Source: Odoribacter sp. (lineage in GTDB: Bacteria > Bacteroidota > Bacteroidia > Bacteroidales > Muribaculaceae). From it: a DNA stretch of 64,000 nt. Position 1 is the first letter of the stretch. Each line of letters starts with the position of its first letter. The position numbers and the translations under genes are program-made. The notes below the pieces were generated by a model. That model saw only the letters and a program-made list of their open reading frames with translations. It was not told where the DNA came from and did not search any database. The DNA lies in contig JAMPHZ010000002.1 of NCBI GenBank assembly GCA_023663145.1, forward strand, positions 1-64,000, in the 5' to 3' direction. This document shows positions 27,792 through 36,721 of this stretch, piece after piece.

Positions 27792-29042
27792 TTAACATTT
27801 CACACTTTCGTTTTGTTCCCGACCGGCCTCTGTAATATAAGAATCCTTAAATCCTATGAAATACAACACGCCGTCAATCCCGATAGTCGATATAGACTGC
27901 GAAGCGCTGTTCTTTACTCTGGGCTTGGCATGGAAAGCTATACCTAAACCGGCCTCAGCAAGCATGGGAAGATCATTCGCACCATCTCCAACCGCTATGG
28001 TCTGCTCTATATCTATATTCTCAAACTGAGCTATGATACGCAACATCTCAGCCTTGCGTCGGCCGTCTACTATGTCACCTACATACCGGCCGGTGAGTTT
28101 GCCGTCGACAATCTCAAGATTATTGGCATAGACATAATCGAATCCGAAACGCTGTTTCAGATAGTTGCCGAAGTAAGTGAAACCACCTGAAAGTATCGCA
28201 GTCTTGAACCCGGTACGTTTCAGCACCCGCATCATTCGCTCTACACCTTCAGTGATAGGAAGCGATTCTGCAATCTCTGACATCACACTTTCGTCAAGAC
28301 CTTTCAGCAGAGCGACCCTGCGACGAAAACTTTCACAGAAGTCTATCTCACCACGCATAGCGCTCTCGGTGATAGCCCTTACCTGATCACCAACTCCCGC
28401 ACGGTCAGCCAACTGATCTATGCACTCCGTTCCGATAAGGGTGGAATCCATATCGAAACACACCAGACGACGGCAACGACGGTAAACATTATCTTCCTGA
28501 AGCGATATATCAAAATCCTCTGCCGATGATATTTCCATAAATCTCCGCTGCATCTCGGCACGGGAGACCGGATTGCCTCTAACCGAGAATTCTATACACG
28601 ATTTTGACACCGGAACTTCATCTTCATCAAGCGGCATGCGCCCTGTGAGACGCTGTATCCCGTCAATATTGAGGCCTTGATGCGCTATCACATCGCTCAC
28701 TAACGCTATATGCCGTGCCGTAAGCTGCCTTCCTAAAATAGTTATTATCCAACGGTCTTTTCCCTGAGCCTTCACCCAGGCATCATATGCTTCACGATCT
28801 ATAGGTGAGAACCGCACCTTCACATCAAGCTCATAAGCCTTGAAAAGCATCTCTTTCATTATCTCACCTGACACTGCCGATGAAGTGCGTATCAGAATAC
28901 CGAGTGACAGATAATGATGAATGTCAGCCTGACCTATATCAAGGATTCTGGCATCATAGCGGGCAAGGATATCGGTAAGCGCCGAAGTCACACCGGGGCG
29001 GTCATTACCGGTTATATTGATTAATATGAGTTCTATGTCCAT
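27792..29042 (-). CDS. serB: Phosphoserine phosphatase with N-terminal ACT domains
   Basis: It hydrolyses phosphoserine, the last step of serine synthesis. The 416-residue protein has two N-terminal ACT-like regulatory regions (about 5-80 and 95-170), the first starting NITGNDRPGVTSAL. The HAD catalytic domain follows (about 195-400) with motif I FDMDSTLIGTE, motif II SGGF and the DGANDLPML motif with the metal-binding Asp. ACT domains suggest control by an amino acid, probably serine. It is the first gene of the serB-patatin-proC-ssb unit. Confidence 0.93.
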   Translation of the reverse strand: MDIELILINITGNDRPGVTSALTDILARYDARILDIGQADIHHYLSLGILIRTSSAVSGEIMKEMLFKAYELDVKVRFSPIDREAYDAWVKAQGKDRWIITILGRQLTARHIALVSDVIAHQGLNIDGIQRLTGRMPLDEDEVPVSKSCIEFSVRGNPVSRAEMQRRFMEISSAEDFDISLQEDNVYRRCRRLVCFDMDSTLIGTECIDQLADRAGVGDQVRAITESAMRGEIDFCESFRRRVALLKGLDESVMSEIAESLPITEGVERMMRVLKRTGFKTAILSGGFTYFGNYLKQRFGFDYVYANNLEIVDGKLTGRYVGDIVDGRRKAEMLRIIAQFENIDIEQTIAVGDGANDLPMLAEAGLGIAFHAKPRVKNSASQSISTIGIDGVLYFIGFKDSYITEAGREQNESVKC

Positions 29043-29072
29043 GCGTTGAAACGACGTTTAACGTTAAGGAGG

Positions 29073-29104
29073 CAAATTTAGATAATTTTCTCAAGAAAAA
29101 CAAA
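29073..29104 (-). promoter_or_regulatory. Promoter of the serB operon
   Basis: Minus-strand TTTG (29101-29104), a 20-base spacer and TAAATTTG (29073-29080). It lies back to back with a -7 box for tatA (TAACTTTG, 29127-29134) on the other strand. Confidence 0.75.
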
Positions 29105-29170
29105 CCGCATTTAATAATATAATGTGTAACTTTGCGTTATAAACTTATTATTCGAAATCACCTTATATTT

Positions 29171-29416
29171 ATGACATCATACCTATATTTGCCGCTTTTT
29201 CTCGGGAACCTCCGTGGCACGCAACTCATTATTGTCATCCTTGTCGTTCTGTTGCTTTTCGGCGGCAAGAAAATTCCTGAGCTGATGCGCAGCATGGGCA
29301 AAGGCGTCAATGCTTTCAAGCAAGGTCTCAATGATGCCAGGGAAGAAATCAACAAGCCTATCGAAAAGAAGTCTGCCGAGGACGGTGGACATGAGCCAGA
29401 CGATAACAAAGCCTGA
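29171..29416 (+). CDS. tatA: Sec-independent translocase subunit TatA
   Basis: This is the pore-forming subunit of the twin-arginine system, which exports folded proteins. From the ATG of MTSYLYLPLF the protein has 81 residues: a membrane helix (about 16-30, IIVILVVLLLFGG) with the conserved Phe-Gly hinge, then the amphipathic helix (KKIPELMRSMGKGVNAFK) and a charged, acidic tail. I chose this start over an upstream ATG 39 bases earlier because that one would overlap the -7 box and add a basic stretch absent from the family. tatC follows after 35 bases. Confidence 0.92.
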   Translation: MTSYLYLPLFLGNLRGTQLIIVILVVLLLFGGKKIPELMRSMGKGVNAFKQGLNDAREEINKPIEKKSAEDGGHEPDDNKA

Positions 29417-29451
29417 CAGACGACCTCTCTCCGCATCTTTCATTTAAGCCC

Positions 29452-30255
29452 GTGTCACAACAACAGGAAATGACATTCTGGGATCACCTTGACGCTCTTC
29501 GCGGGGTGCTTCTCCGTATAGCCGGTGTCATATTGACATTGGGGGTGGCCGCTTTTTATCTTATGCCAAAACTGTTCGACTCAGTGATAATGGCTCCTTG
29601 CCACCCTGATTTCCCATTCTACAGAATACTTGACTTCATCTCAGAAGCAAGTCCTCTTGGCTTTGACCCATCTGAACCGTTCGAACTGCAATTGGTGTCC
29701 ATCGAACTGGCATCCCAATTCTATATACACCTATCGGCTTCATGCTGGACCGCATGTGCCTTCGGTTTTCCCATAATAATATACATGCTGTGGTCATTCA
29801 TATCACCCGGGCTTTATGACCACGAGAAACGTGGTATACGCCGTGCGTTCATAATGGGGAATATAATGTTCTACGCCGGAGTTGCAACCGGGTATTTCCT
29901 CGTCTTTCCATTAGCCCTTAGATTTCTGGCGACATATAGTCTCAGCGCCACAATCACACCCATGATTTCCCTTGACTCATACATGGATAATTTTTTCACA
30001 CTCATCCTGCTGATGGGCGCCGTGTTTGAGCTGCCGTTGCTTGCATGGCTGTTAGGTAGGATGGGTTTCCTGACCAGATCTTTCTTTTCCAAATATCGCC
30101 GTCATGCCATTGTGGCATTACTCATAGCCGCAGGACTTATAACTCCTACCGGCGACCCCTTCACACTTTTTGCTGTCTTCATCCCCATCTATGCCTTATG
30201 GGAATTCAGCAGCCGCCTTGTTCCACCTCAAACCTCTGAACCATGCCATTGTTAG
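29452..30255 (+). CDS. tatC: Sec-independent translocase subunit TatC
   Basis: This is the twin-arginine signal receptor, an inner-membrane protein with six helices. The 267-residue product starts at GTG (MSQQQEMTFWDHLDALRG); the FWDHL.ELR-type N-terminal motif is the signature of the family. Conserved features include the FxxFPxx loop region and PTGDPFTL near the C-terminus. A periplasmic insert near residues 50-80 is longer than in E. coli. Its end overlaps the following symporter gene by 13 bases. Confidence 0.93.
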   Translation: MSQQQEMTFWDHLDALRGVLLRIAGVILTLGVAAFYLMPKLFDSVIMAPCHPDFPFYRILDFISEASPLGFDPSEPFELQLVSIELASQFYIHLSASCWTACAFGFPIIIYMLWSFISPGLYDHEKRGIRRAFIMGNIMFYAGVATGYFLVFPLALRFLATYSLSATITPMISLDSYMDNFFTLILLMGAVFELPLLAWLLGRMGFLTRSFFSKYRRHAIVALLIAAGLITPTGDPFTLFAVFIPIYALWEFSSRLVPPQTSEPCHC

Positions 30256-31418
30256 TAAAAATTGTAATTGCCATAGCCGCCGGGGTTAGCGCTGGCTTTA
30301 TATCGCCAGATTGGCTTACCAGGCTGTTTATGACATTTAATTCCGTCTTTTCGTCTTTCCTGGGGTTCCTGATACCTTTGTTGATTGTAGGATTCGTAGC
30401 CCCTGCCATTGCTTCATTGGGGACAAAAGCCGGGAAGATGCTTGTAGTGACTGCATTGATCGCCTACATGATGACATTCGCTGTAGGCATGTCATCATTT
30501 TTCGTAGCTGAGGCAGCATTCCCACACCTTTTGCCGAATGTCACAGTGAGCGAACCTACCACCACCGGATCCATAGCCCCATATTTCACTATTGACATCG
30601 AACCGATGATGAGTGTAATGACTGCGTTGGTATTAGCCTTTCTACTTGGATTGGGAAGCGCACGTCTCCACAGCGATCATCTGCGTGGATGGCTTGAGGA
30701 CTTCCGTGAAGTAATAAATTCGTCAATCAACGGGGTGATAATACCATGTCTGCCAATTTATATATTCGGCATCTTCTTGAATATGAGCGTTACAGGTACA
30801 GCAGGCCCCATACTAATCACTTTTGCCGGAATAGTTTGTGTGATCTTCGCCCTGCACATAGCGGTTCTCATCCTACAATATATTATAGCGTCAGCTTTTT
30901 CCGGAATAAACCCACTAAAAGCGTTGCGTACAATGCTCCCGGCTTATTTCACGGCCTTAGGCACACAGTCATCAGCCGCCACTATTCCCGTTACGTTGCG
31001 GCAGACAGTATCAACCGGTGTTGACCCGGCAACCGCCGGTTTTGTAATCCCACTTTGTGCGACCATCCACATGTCAGGCTCCACGCTTAAGATCGTGTGC
31101 TGCGCCGTAGCCTTGATGCTTATCCGGGGGCTGGAATTTGACGCAGGGCTATTTGCGGGCTTTGTAGCAATGCTCGGCATAACCATAATCGCGGCCCCCG
31201 GCGTGCCGGGTGGTGCGATTATGGCATCTCTCGGGCTGCTCACCTCCATTTTAGGTTTCTCCGAGGCTGAAAACGCCCTCATGATCGCATTATACATCGC
31301 CATGGACTCTTTCGGGACAGCCTGCAATATCACAGGCGACGGAGCCATCGCGCAGATTGTAGCAGGAATCTTTGACAAAAAGGCTGCTGACACCCGGCCG
31401 GCCGCAATAAAACCATGA
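30243..31418 (+). CDS. Dicarboxylate/amino acid:cation symporter
   Basis: This is an inner-membrane secondary transporter of the DAACS (GltP/SstT) family, 391 residues, with about eight membrane helices and two re-entrant loops. The Ser-rich re-entrant loop GTQSSAATIPV (near 235) and the later ATIHMSGST and FGTACNITGDG segments carry the substrate and sodium or proton contacts known for this family. Substrates are likely serine/threonine, aspartate, glutamate or C4-dicarboxylates; I cannot decide. Translational coupling to tatC is suggested by the 13-base overlap but a functional link is not evident. Confidence 0.86.
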   Translation: MPLLVKIVIAIAAGVSAGFISPDWLTRLFMTFNSVFSSFLGFLIPLLIVGFVAPAIASLGTKAGKMLVVTALIAYMMTFAVGMSSFFVAEAAFPHLLPNVTVSEPTTTGSIAPYFTIDIEPMMSVMTALVLAFLLGLGSARLHSDHLRGWLEDFREVINSSINGVIIPCLPIYIFGIFLNMSVTGTAGPILITFAGIVCVIFALHIAVLILQYIIASAFSGINPLKALRTMLPAYFTALGTQSSAATIPVTLRQTVSTGVDPATAGFVIPLCATIHMSGSTLKIVCCAVALMLIRGLEFDAGLFAGFVAMLGITIIAAPGVPGGAIMASLGLLTSILGFSEAENALMIALYIAMDSFGTACNITGDGAIAQIVAGIFDKKAADTRPAAIKP

Positions 31419-31464
31419 CACTTATCCTTACCATATGGATTAATACGGTTTTAACAGATCGCAT

Positions 31465-31495
31465 TTTGCCCTTATGCATATATTGCTTAACTTTG
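31465..31495 (+). promoter_or_regulatory. Promoter of the GH10-like gene
   Basis: TTTG (31465-31468), a 19-base spacer and TAACTTTG (31488-31495), 38 bases before the ATG. Confidence 0.75.
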
Positions 31496-31533
31496 CACTG
31501 AAATACAAATCTTAAAATCTGATATTTTTAGCA

Positions 31534-34500
31534 ATGAAGAAACTTTTTATTGCAGTCCTGACACTGTTCCTTTCACTACAGGCTTTAGCCGCCGATCCTC
31601 CAAAACGAGAATTCCGCTCGATATGGATGGCGGCCATGGGCATTGATTGGCCCTATGATGATGCGATTGGCAATGAAGCACTTGCCAAGCAACAATTCAT
31701 AGAATATATCGAGAATTTCAAGCGTCATAACTTCTCCAACATTTGCCTTCAGATACGTCCGTTAGCCGACGCCCTTTATCGCTCCACTCTTGAGCCTTGG
31801 AGCGCCTCGGTTTCCGGCACACGCGGAAAAGATCCTGGATGGGACCCCCTGCAGTTCGCTATCGAGGAATGCCACAAGCGTGGCATTGAGATCTACGCAT
31901 GGATAAACCCGTTCCGTATCAACAAAGATGGAGGAGCTTACACTACCCCATTCGACCTTGAATGGCGAGAAAAAGGTTGGGAACTCAAAAGCGGTAATTG
32001 GACCATATTCAATCTTGCCGTACCCGATGCCCGTCAACACTGCCTTGACGTAATCAAGGAGGTTTATGACAACTATGATGTCGACGGAATGCTCTTCGAC
32101 GATTACTTCTATCCCGGCGACAAACTCACCCAAGGTCCGAGCGCAGGTGACTACCAGGCATGGAAAGAGGCTGAAGGTGACAACGGGCTCAGCATTGCAG
32201 ACTGGCGTCGCCAGAACGTCAATCAATTCGTACTCGAACTCTACAACATGATACAGCGCGACCGTCCCGACATGCGGTTCGGCATAGGCCCCGCAGGTGT
32301 TGCCGGCTCCTCCGCCTACAAATACAACCTGCCGTCAAGTCCGGTAGGTTATGACTGGCAGTACGACGATATATATGCAGATCCATTGGCATGGCTCAGC
32401 GACGGAAGCATTGACTTCATATCACCGCAGATTTACTGGTCACGCTCACAAAGCACAGCATTCACACCTTTGGCAAAGTGGTGGAATGATGTAGCCCAGC
32501 ACTTCGGACGCCACAATTATATCTCAATGGCTTCATACAAAGTTAATGAACCTGAATTCGGCGGAAATAACGAAAAAGGTTGGAACGAGTTTGTGGCACA
32601 GGTTGAGATCGGACGAGGCAACGCCACTGACAATGCACCCGGACAGATTTACTTCAGTGCCGTACAATTCGACGGCCCCACTTACACAGGATTAGGTGAC
32701 TGGCTGGAAAAGCACGTCTATCAACGCCCGTCTCTCACGCCTGTCATAGATTGGAAAGATCCAGTCAAATACGGTGCGCCGGCATCAGGCTCGTTCGACG
32801 GCACCACCCTCTCTTGGGAACCCGTAAAAGGAGAAGGATTCCGCACTATTATCCGTTACACTCTTTACGCCGTGCCCAAGACTATCGCTTATCAAGATGC
32901 TCTTGCAGCCGACGGTGACGGTATTGACGGCAAGTATCTCCTTGACGTATCCTACGACACCTCATACACCATACCCGAGGATATGCGCCGCAAATATTGG
33001 TTTGCAGTATGCGTATATGACGGATATGGTTACGAATATGAGCCACTGCTGATCAACCATCCCAACGGGCAGTCTACATCCACCGAGATAACGTCTCCCG
33101 CTACGGGAGCAGTAGCTGACTGGGATTTTAAGGTCACATGGAAGGCTGTGCCAGGCGCTTCATATATAGCTGAACTGTCGGTGTCACCCGATTTCACCAC
33201 ATTGATCGCCGAGAAGGATGACCTGACAGAACCCGAAGCGATATTCGACTTGAGTGACCTCTCCAACAACACCACATGCTACGTTCGCGTTGCAGTAGAC
33301 GAACCGGGCAAGTTCCTTTCATATACTCAGCCTCGCGCATTCCTGTCACCCACACGCGTAGAAGCCGGTAAAGCCGAACTCCTGACGCCGGGAGAAAACT
33401 CGACAATAAGCACCGGCAATGTTGAGTTCACATGGACACCGGTTAAGAATGCCGAGCGCTACCTTCTTCAGATCACACACTCCGAGTTCGACAACATTGT
33501 ATATTCACAGATGTGCACCGAGCCAAGCGCTCAGATTGATGCACTACTGCTCGGTTCAGGCGGTTTCCAATGGCGCGTACTCACAAGCGGGCGCCGTGTA
33601 TACCAGTCAATCTCTGAAACCGGTAGCTTCTCACTCCAATCCCAACCCGTAGGCACATATGAAAAAGGATACGAGTCCAAACAAGATAACGGCACTCTGA
33701 CATACTCACTCGGTTCAACCCAGATACACAACCTTTGGTACCGCTCAGCCGACGATGAGAACTGCCCGTTTACACTCGAAGGCGACGGCTCATACAACCG
33801 CTCCATGGTAGGCAACGCCGACTTCGTTTTCATCACAGGCCGTACCGCAAATAACAAGAATGCAGAAAGCTATCTGCTCCAATATAGCGCCGAAACCGGC
33901 GAACTTCTACGCCGCATCACCCTTGGAGAAGCTACCACCGTTGCAAATCTCCCATGCAACCAAGTAGTTAAAGACACCAAAAACAATATCTACGTAGTCG
34001 ACCAGACCTCGTCAGTCACCTCTCGACCTCTTGCCATCAACCGTGTCAACCTCGCCACCGGCGAACTTACCGAAGTCGCCGTTATCAAAGGCAAGACTCC
34101 TACCGCAGGCCGTGTTGACTTCGCAGCGATATATGGCGACGCCTCTACCGGCTCATTTTACGTATTCGCCGCCGTGACAAGCAAAGCGATATTATTGCGC
34201 TGGACTATCGAAGACGGAGAAGCCGTAGACATCAGCACAATAACTGCCAAAGAATTCAGCGGCAAGACTTCAAACTTCGGCGTAGCCCCCCGCATCTATC
34301 CTGTAAGCGAGGAACTCGCCTGGATTGACCATTCAAATGGTCCGGCATCACTCTACAACTTCACTACAGGCACCATGGTCACCTCAATTGACCGTCTAAT
34401 CCCCGGTGCCGAGAATTGGGCGGTGACCGACAATGGATTCGCTACCGTCGAACATTCCCACGGTAACCTCGTAGCATGTGCAAGCGGCATTACCGCCACC

Positions 34501-34941
34501 GATGGCTGCCGCATCGCAATACATCAGATCGAAGGCACTCTTGAAGCTCCGGTTGCACATCCGTTCGATTACAAACCGGCGTTAGTCCCTGTCAAGTCTT
34601 TCGGCACAAAAGATGAAGTCGACGGTGCCGCATTGGTTGACTTCGGTATATTTGATATTGAACGTGCGAATCTATATGTATACTCGCCCGGCAACGGCCT
34701 CGCAGCCTACTTTATCGGCACACCGGCCGGCATCAGAGACATCTCTGCCGACACCCGCCCCTCAATCAAGATCAACGGCCTCAACGTCATTCTTTCTGAA
34801 ACAGCAGACGAGATAAACGCGTACACTCCTGCAGGCGCACTCGTAACCACAGCCCGAAACGCCACTTCGCTCGAGTTACCCTCACCCGGCCTCTACATCA
34901 TAAAGGCCAACGGCATAGCACTACCTGTAAGCGTAAAGTAA
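31534..34941 (+). CDS. Large secreted GH10-like glycoside hydrolase with C-terminal sorting-like tail
   Basis: The 1135-residue protein has a signal peptide (about 1-20) and then a GHL10-type catalytic TIM-barrel (about 24-400), with FRSIWMAAMGIDWPY at the start and DGMLFDDYFYPG as a likely catalytic acidic segment. Two fibronectin-III-like modules (about 505-600 and 610-705) and a region of beta-strands that may be a propeller (about 720-1050) follow. The last 75 residues (AYTPAGALV, then LPSPGLYIIKANG) look like the type IX secretion C-terminal domain. Substrate is unknown; relatives in Bacteroidota act on glycans or peptidoglycan. It stands alone between its own promoter and terminator. 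Confidence 0.82.
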   Translation: MKKLFIAVLTLFLSLQALAADPPKREFRSIWMAAMGIDWPYDDAIGNEALAKQQFIEYIENFKRHNFSNICLQIRPLADALYRSTLEPWSASVSGTRGKDPGWDPLQFAIEECHKRGIEIYAWINPFRINKDGGAYTTPFDLEWREKGWELKSGNWTIFNLAVPDARQHCLDVIKEVYDNYDVDGMLFDDYFYPGDKLTQGPSAGDYQAWKEAEGDNGLSIADWRRQNVNQFVLELYNMIQRDRPDMRFGIGPAGVAGSSAYKYNLPSSPVGYDWQYDDIYADPLAWLSDGSIDFISPQIYWSRSQSTAFTPLAKWWNDVAQHFGRHNYISMASYKVNEPEFGGNNEKGWNEFVAQVEIGRGNATDNAPGQIYFSAVQFDGPTYTGLGDWLEKHVYQRPSLTPVIDWKDPVKYGAPASGSFDGTTLSWEPVKGEGFRTIIRYTLYAVPKTIAYQDALAADGDGIDGKYLLDVSYDTSYTIPEDMRRKYWFAVCVYDGYGYEYEPLLINHPNGQSTSTEITSPATGAVADWDFKVTWKAVPGASYIAELSVSPDFTTLIAEKDDLTEPEAIFDLSDLSNNTTCYVRVAVDEPGKFLSYTQPRAFLSPTRVEAGKAELLTPGENSTISTGNVEFTWTPVKNAERYLLQITHSEFDNIVYSQMCTEPSAQIDALLLGSGGFQWRVLTSGRRVYQSISETGSFSLQSQPVGTYEKGYESKQDNGTLTYSLGSTQIHNLWYRSADDENCPFTLEGDGSYNRSMVGNADFVFITGRTANNKNAESYLLQYSAETGELLRRITLGEATTVANLPCNQVVKDTKNNIYVVDQTSSVTSRPLAINRVNLATGELTEVAVIKGKTPTAGRVDFAAIYGDASTGSFYVFAAVTSKAILLRWTIEDGEAVDISTITAKEFSGKTSNFGVAPRIYPVSEELAWIDHSNGPASLYNFTTGTMVTSIDRLIPGAENWAVTDNGFATVEHSHGNLVACASGITATDGCRIAIHQIEGTLEAPVAHPFDYKPALVPVKSFGTKDEVDGAALVDFGIFDIERANLYVYSPGNGLAAYFIGTPAGIRDISADTRPSIKINGLNVILSETADEINAYTPAGALVTTARNATSLELPSPGLYIIKANGIALPVSVK

Positions 34942-34960
34942 AATAAATATCACACCTCAT

Positions 34961-34993
34961 AATCCCCGGGACACTTCTCATGTTCCGGGGATT
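34961..34993 (+). terminator. Intrinsic terminator of the GH10-like gene
   Basis: A 9-bp stem AATCCCCGG (34961-34969 with 34985-34993) followed by T-rich sequence, 19 bases after the stop. Confidence 0.8.
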
Positions 34994-35068
34994 TTTCTGT
35001 AAAACGTCAACTTTTTCATACAAAAACTTGCCCGATTCAGAAAAAATTCGTTACTTTGCAGGCGTTTT

Positions 35069-35139
35069 GTGGCTCATCCTTGAAAGCCGCCGGAAAAGAT
35101 GCAGCCGGGCGGCGATATGAGACCTGCGATAGGTGCCAC
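35069..35139 (+). promoter_or_regulatory. Structured leader upstream of rpmB
   Basis: The leader between a variant -7 box (TTACTTTG, about 35051) and rpmB can fold into nested helices: GTGGC with GCCAC (35069-35073 and 35135-35139), TCAT with ATGA, and GCCGCC with GGCGGC (35086-35091 and 35108-35113). Ribosomal-protein operons often carry such leaders as autogenous control sites; that role is inference here. Confidence 0.5.
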
Positions 35140-35187
35140 CGACGACTAATAAAAACGAAACAAAACAGATAAACCGTAACAAAAGCC

Positions 35188-35451
35188 ATGTCAAAGATTT
35201 GTCAAATCACAGGCAAAAAAGCGATGGTGGGCAACAACGTATCTCACTCGAAGCGTCGCACCAAGCGCAAATTTAACGTGAACCTGTTCAACAAAAAGTT
35301 CTATTGGGTTGAACGCGACGCATGGATTGTACTCACAATCTCAGCCGCCGGCCTCCGCACCATCAACAAGCTGGGCCTCAATACCGCCATTAACCAGGCT
35401 ATTGATAAAGGCTTATTTAAAGAAAAGGATATTAAATACTTAGGATTCTAA
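35188..35451 (+). CDS. rpmB: Large-subunit ribosomal protein bL28
   Basis: The 87-residue protein begins with the bL28 signature ([21 protein letters not shown]) and has the basic [19 protein letters not shown] segment that contacts 23S rRNA. Length is typical for Bacteroidota. It heads the operon rpmB-rpmG-DUF4295, with rpmG starting 5 bases after its stop. Confidence 0.96.
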   Translation: MSKICQITGKKAMVGNNVSHSKRRTKRKFNVNLFNKKFYWVERDAWIVLTISAAGLRTINKLGLNTAINQAIDKGLFKEKDIKYLGF

Positions 35452-35456
35452 CCACT

Positions 35457-35645
35457 ATGGCAAAGAAAGCTAAAGGTAATCGCGTGCAGGTCATCCTTGA
35501 ATGCACCGAGCACAAGGCAAGCGGTATGCCCGGTACTTCTCGTTATATTACCACCAAAAACCGCAAAAACACTACCGAGAGACTCGAGCTTAAGAAATAC
35601 AACCCCATTCTTAAGAAAGTAACCGTACACAAAGAAATTAAATAA
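35457..35645 (+). CDS. rpmG: Large-subunit ribosomal protein bL33
   Basis: The 62-residue basic protein has the bL33 core: [11 protein letters not shown] near the N-terminus, [20 protein letters not shown], and a C-terminal KVTVHKEIK. Only one of the four zinc-ligand cysteines of the Zn-binding type is present (in LECTEH), so it is the Zn-independent form. It is the middle gene of the ribosomal trio. Confidence 0.95.
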   Translation: MAKKAKGNRVQVILECTEHKASGMPGTSRYITTKNRKNTTERLELKKYNPILKKVTVHKEIK

Positions 35646-35658
35646 GAATCTTTAAGAT

Positions 35659-35808
35659 ATGGCAAAGAAAACCGTAGCATCACTGCAAAAGGGCGAAGGC
35701 CGCACCTACTCCAAAGTTATCAAGATGGTGAAGTCGCCCAAAACCGGCGCCTACATCTTCAAAGAAGAAATGGTTCCTAACGACGCCGTTAAAGACGCCC
35801 TCAAATAA
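35659..35808 (+). CDS. DUF4295 family small basic protein (ribosome-associated)
   Basis: This 49-residue frame starts MAKKTVASLQKGEGRTYSKV and ends VKDALK. It is Lys-rich and lies 13 bases after rpmG. DUF4295 genes follow rpmB-rpmG in Bacteroidota; from memory the product was seen as an additional large-subunit protein (bL38) in a Flavobacterium ribosome structure, which I cannot confirm here. In many Bacteroides genomes ftsY follows; here a strong hairpin and an opposing gene follow instead. Confidence 0.88.
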   Translation: MAKKTVASLQKGEGRTYSKVIKMVKSPKTGAYIFKEEMVPNDAVKDALK

Positions 35809-35837
35809 TAATAGACGGACATTATAACCTCCATATA

Positions 35838-35872
35838 CGCGGCGCGGATGATTTATTTTCATCCGCGCCGCG
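35838..35872. terminator. Bidirectional terminator between the ribosomal trio and the methyltransferase
   Basis: A perfect 14-bp stem CGCGGCGCGGATGA (35838-35851 with 35859-35872) with a 7-base T-rich loop lies between convergent genes. T-runs outside the stem are short. Confidence 0.7.
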
Positions 35873-35899
35873 CATCTTAAGAAGTGCTCAGATGTCTCC

Positions 35900-36709
35900 T
35901 TATACCAACTGATATATCGCGACGGCTGCCGCCGCTGCCACATTCAAAGAATCAACAGCATGATACATCGGTATGCGTGCTGTGTAATCAGCTCCGGATA
36001 TTGTCGCGGCAGGCAGTCCATCCCCTTCTGTGCCCATGATAAGAGCAAGGCGAGGTTCTGCATTCAATGCCGCATCAGCTATAGAAACCGACCTGTCAGT
36101 CAATGCAAGAGCCACCGTCTTGAAGCCAAGCTTACGCATCGATTCATTTGGATTCTCACCAATCCATGTCCACGGCACAAGAAAAACAGAACCCATAGAT
36201 ACCCTGACCGACCTGCGGTTAAGAGGATCACACGACGTTGGTGTAAGCACTACAGCATCGGCCCCTAAAGCGGCCGCCGACCTAAATATCGCACCAATAT
36301 TTGTAGTATCCGTAACACCATCTATTACAACAACTCGCCTTGCATCTCGACATACATCTGCAACAGGGCGCACTTCAGGACGCCTGAAAGCCGCAAGCAC
36401 ACCACGCGTAAGTGTGTACCCCGTAATTGCAGACAGCACCTCCCTCTCTCCGGTATAAACCGGCATATCCGGGCATGCTGCAATAATCGAGGCAGCATCA
36501 CCCGAGATATGCCGCCGCTCACATAATAAGGCCATCGGTTCAAGGCCTGCCTGCAATGCCACATTTATAACCTTCGGACTCTCGGCAATAAACACAGCCT
36601 CTGACTCATTCAGACGGTTCCGCAACTGTGCTTCCGTCATACGGGCAAACATCGCCACCCGTTCGTCATCAATACTCGTGATTTCTATCGCCATATCTAT
36701 ACTGTTCAT
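35900..36709 (-). CDS. SPOUT-family RNA 2'-O-ribose methyltransferase (TrmH/RlmB type)
   Basis: The 269-residue protein has an N-terminal substrate-binding domain (about 1-100) and a C-terminal SpoU domain (about 115-265) with all three motifs: TTNIGAIFRSAAALG, LIMGTEGDGLP and DSLNVAAAAAVAIY. It uses S-adenosylmethionine to methylate ribose in tRNA or rRNA as a knotted dimer. Target base is not predictable. It lies 12 bases downstream of a flavodoxin-like gene, probably in one transcript. Confidence 0.9.
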   Translation of the reverse strand: MNSIDMAIEITSIDDERVAMFARMTEAQLRNRLNESEAVFIAESPKVINVALQAGLEPMALLCERRHISGDAASIIAACPDMPVYTGEREVLSAITGYTLTRGVLAAFRRPEVRPVADVCRDARRVVVIDGVTDTTNIGAIFRSAAALGADAVVLTPTSCDPLNRRSVRVSMGSVFLVPWTWIGENPNESMRKLGFKTVALALTDRSVSIADAALNAEPRLALIMGTEGDGLPAATISGADYTARIPMYHAVDSLNVAAAAAVAIYQLV

Positions 36710-36721
36710 AAAGATCTCACC

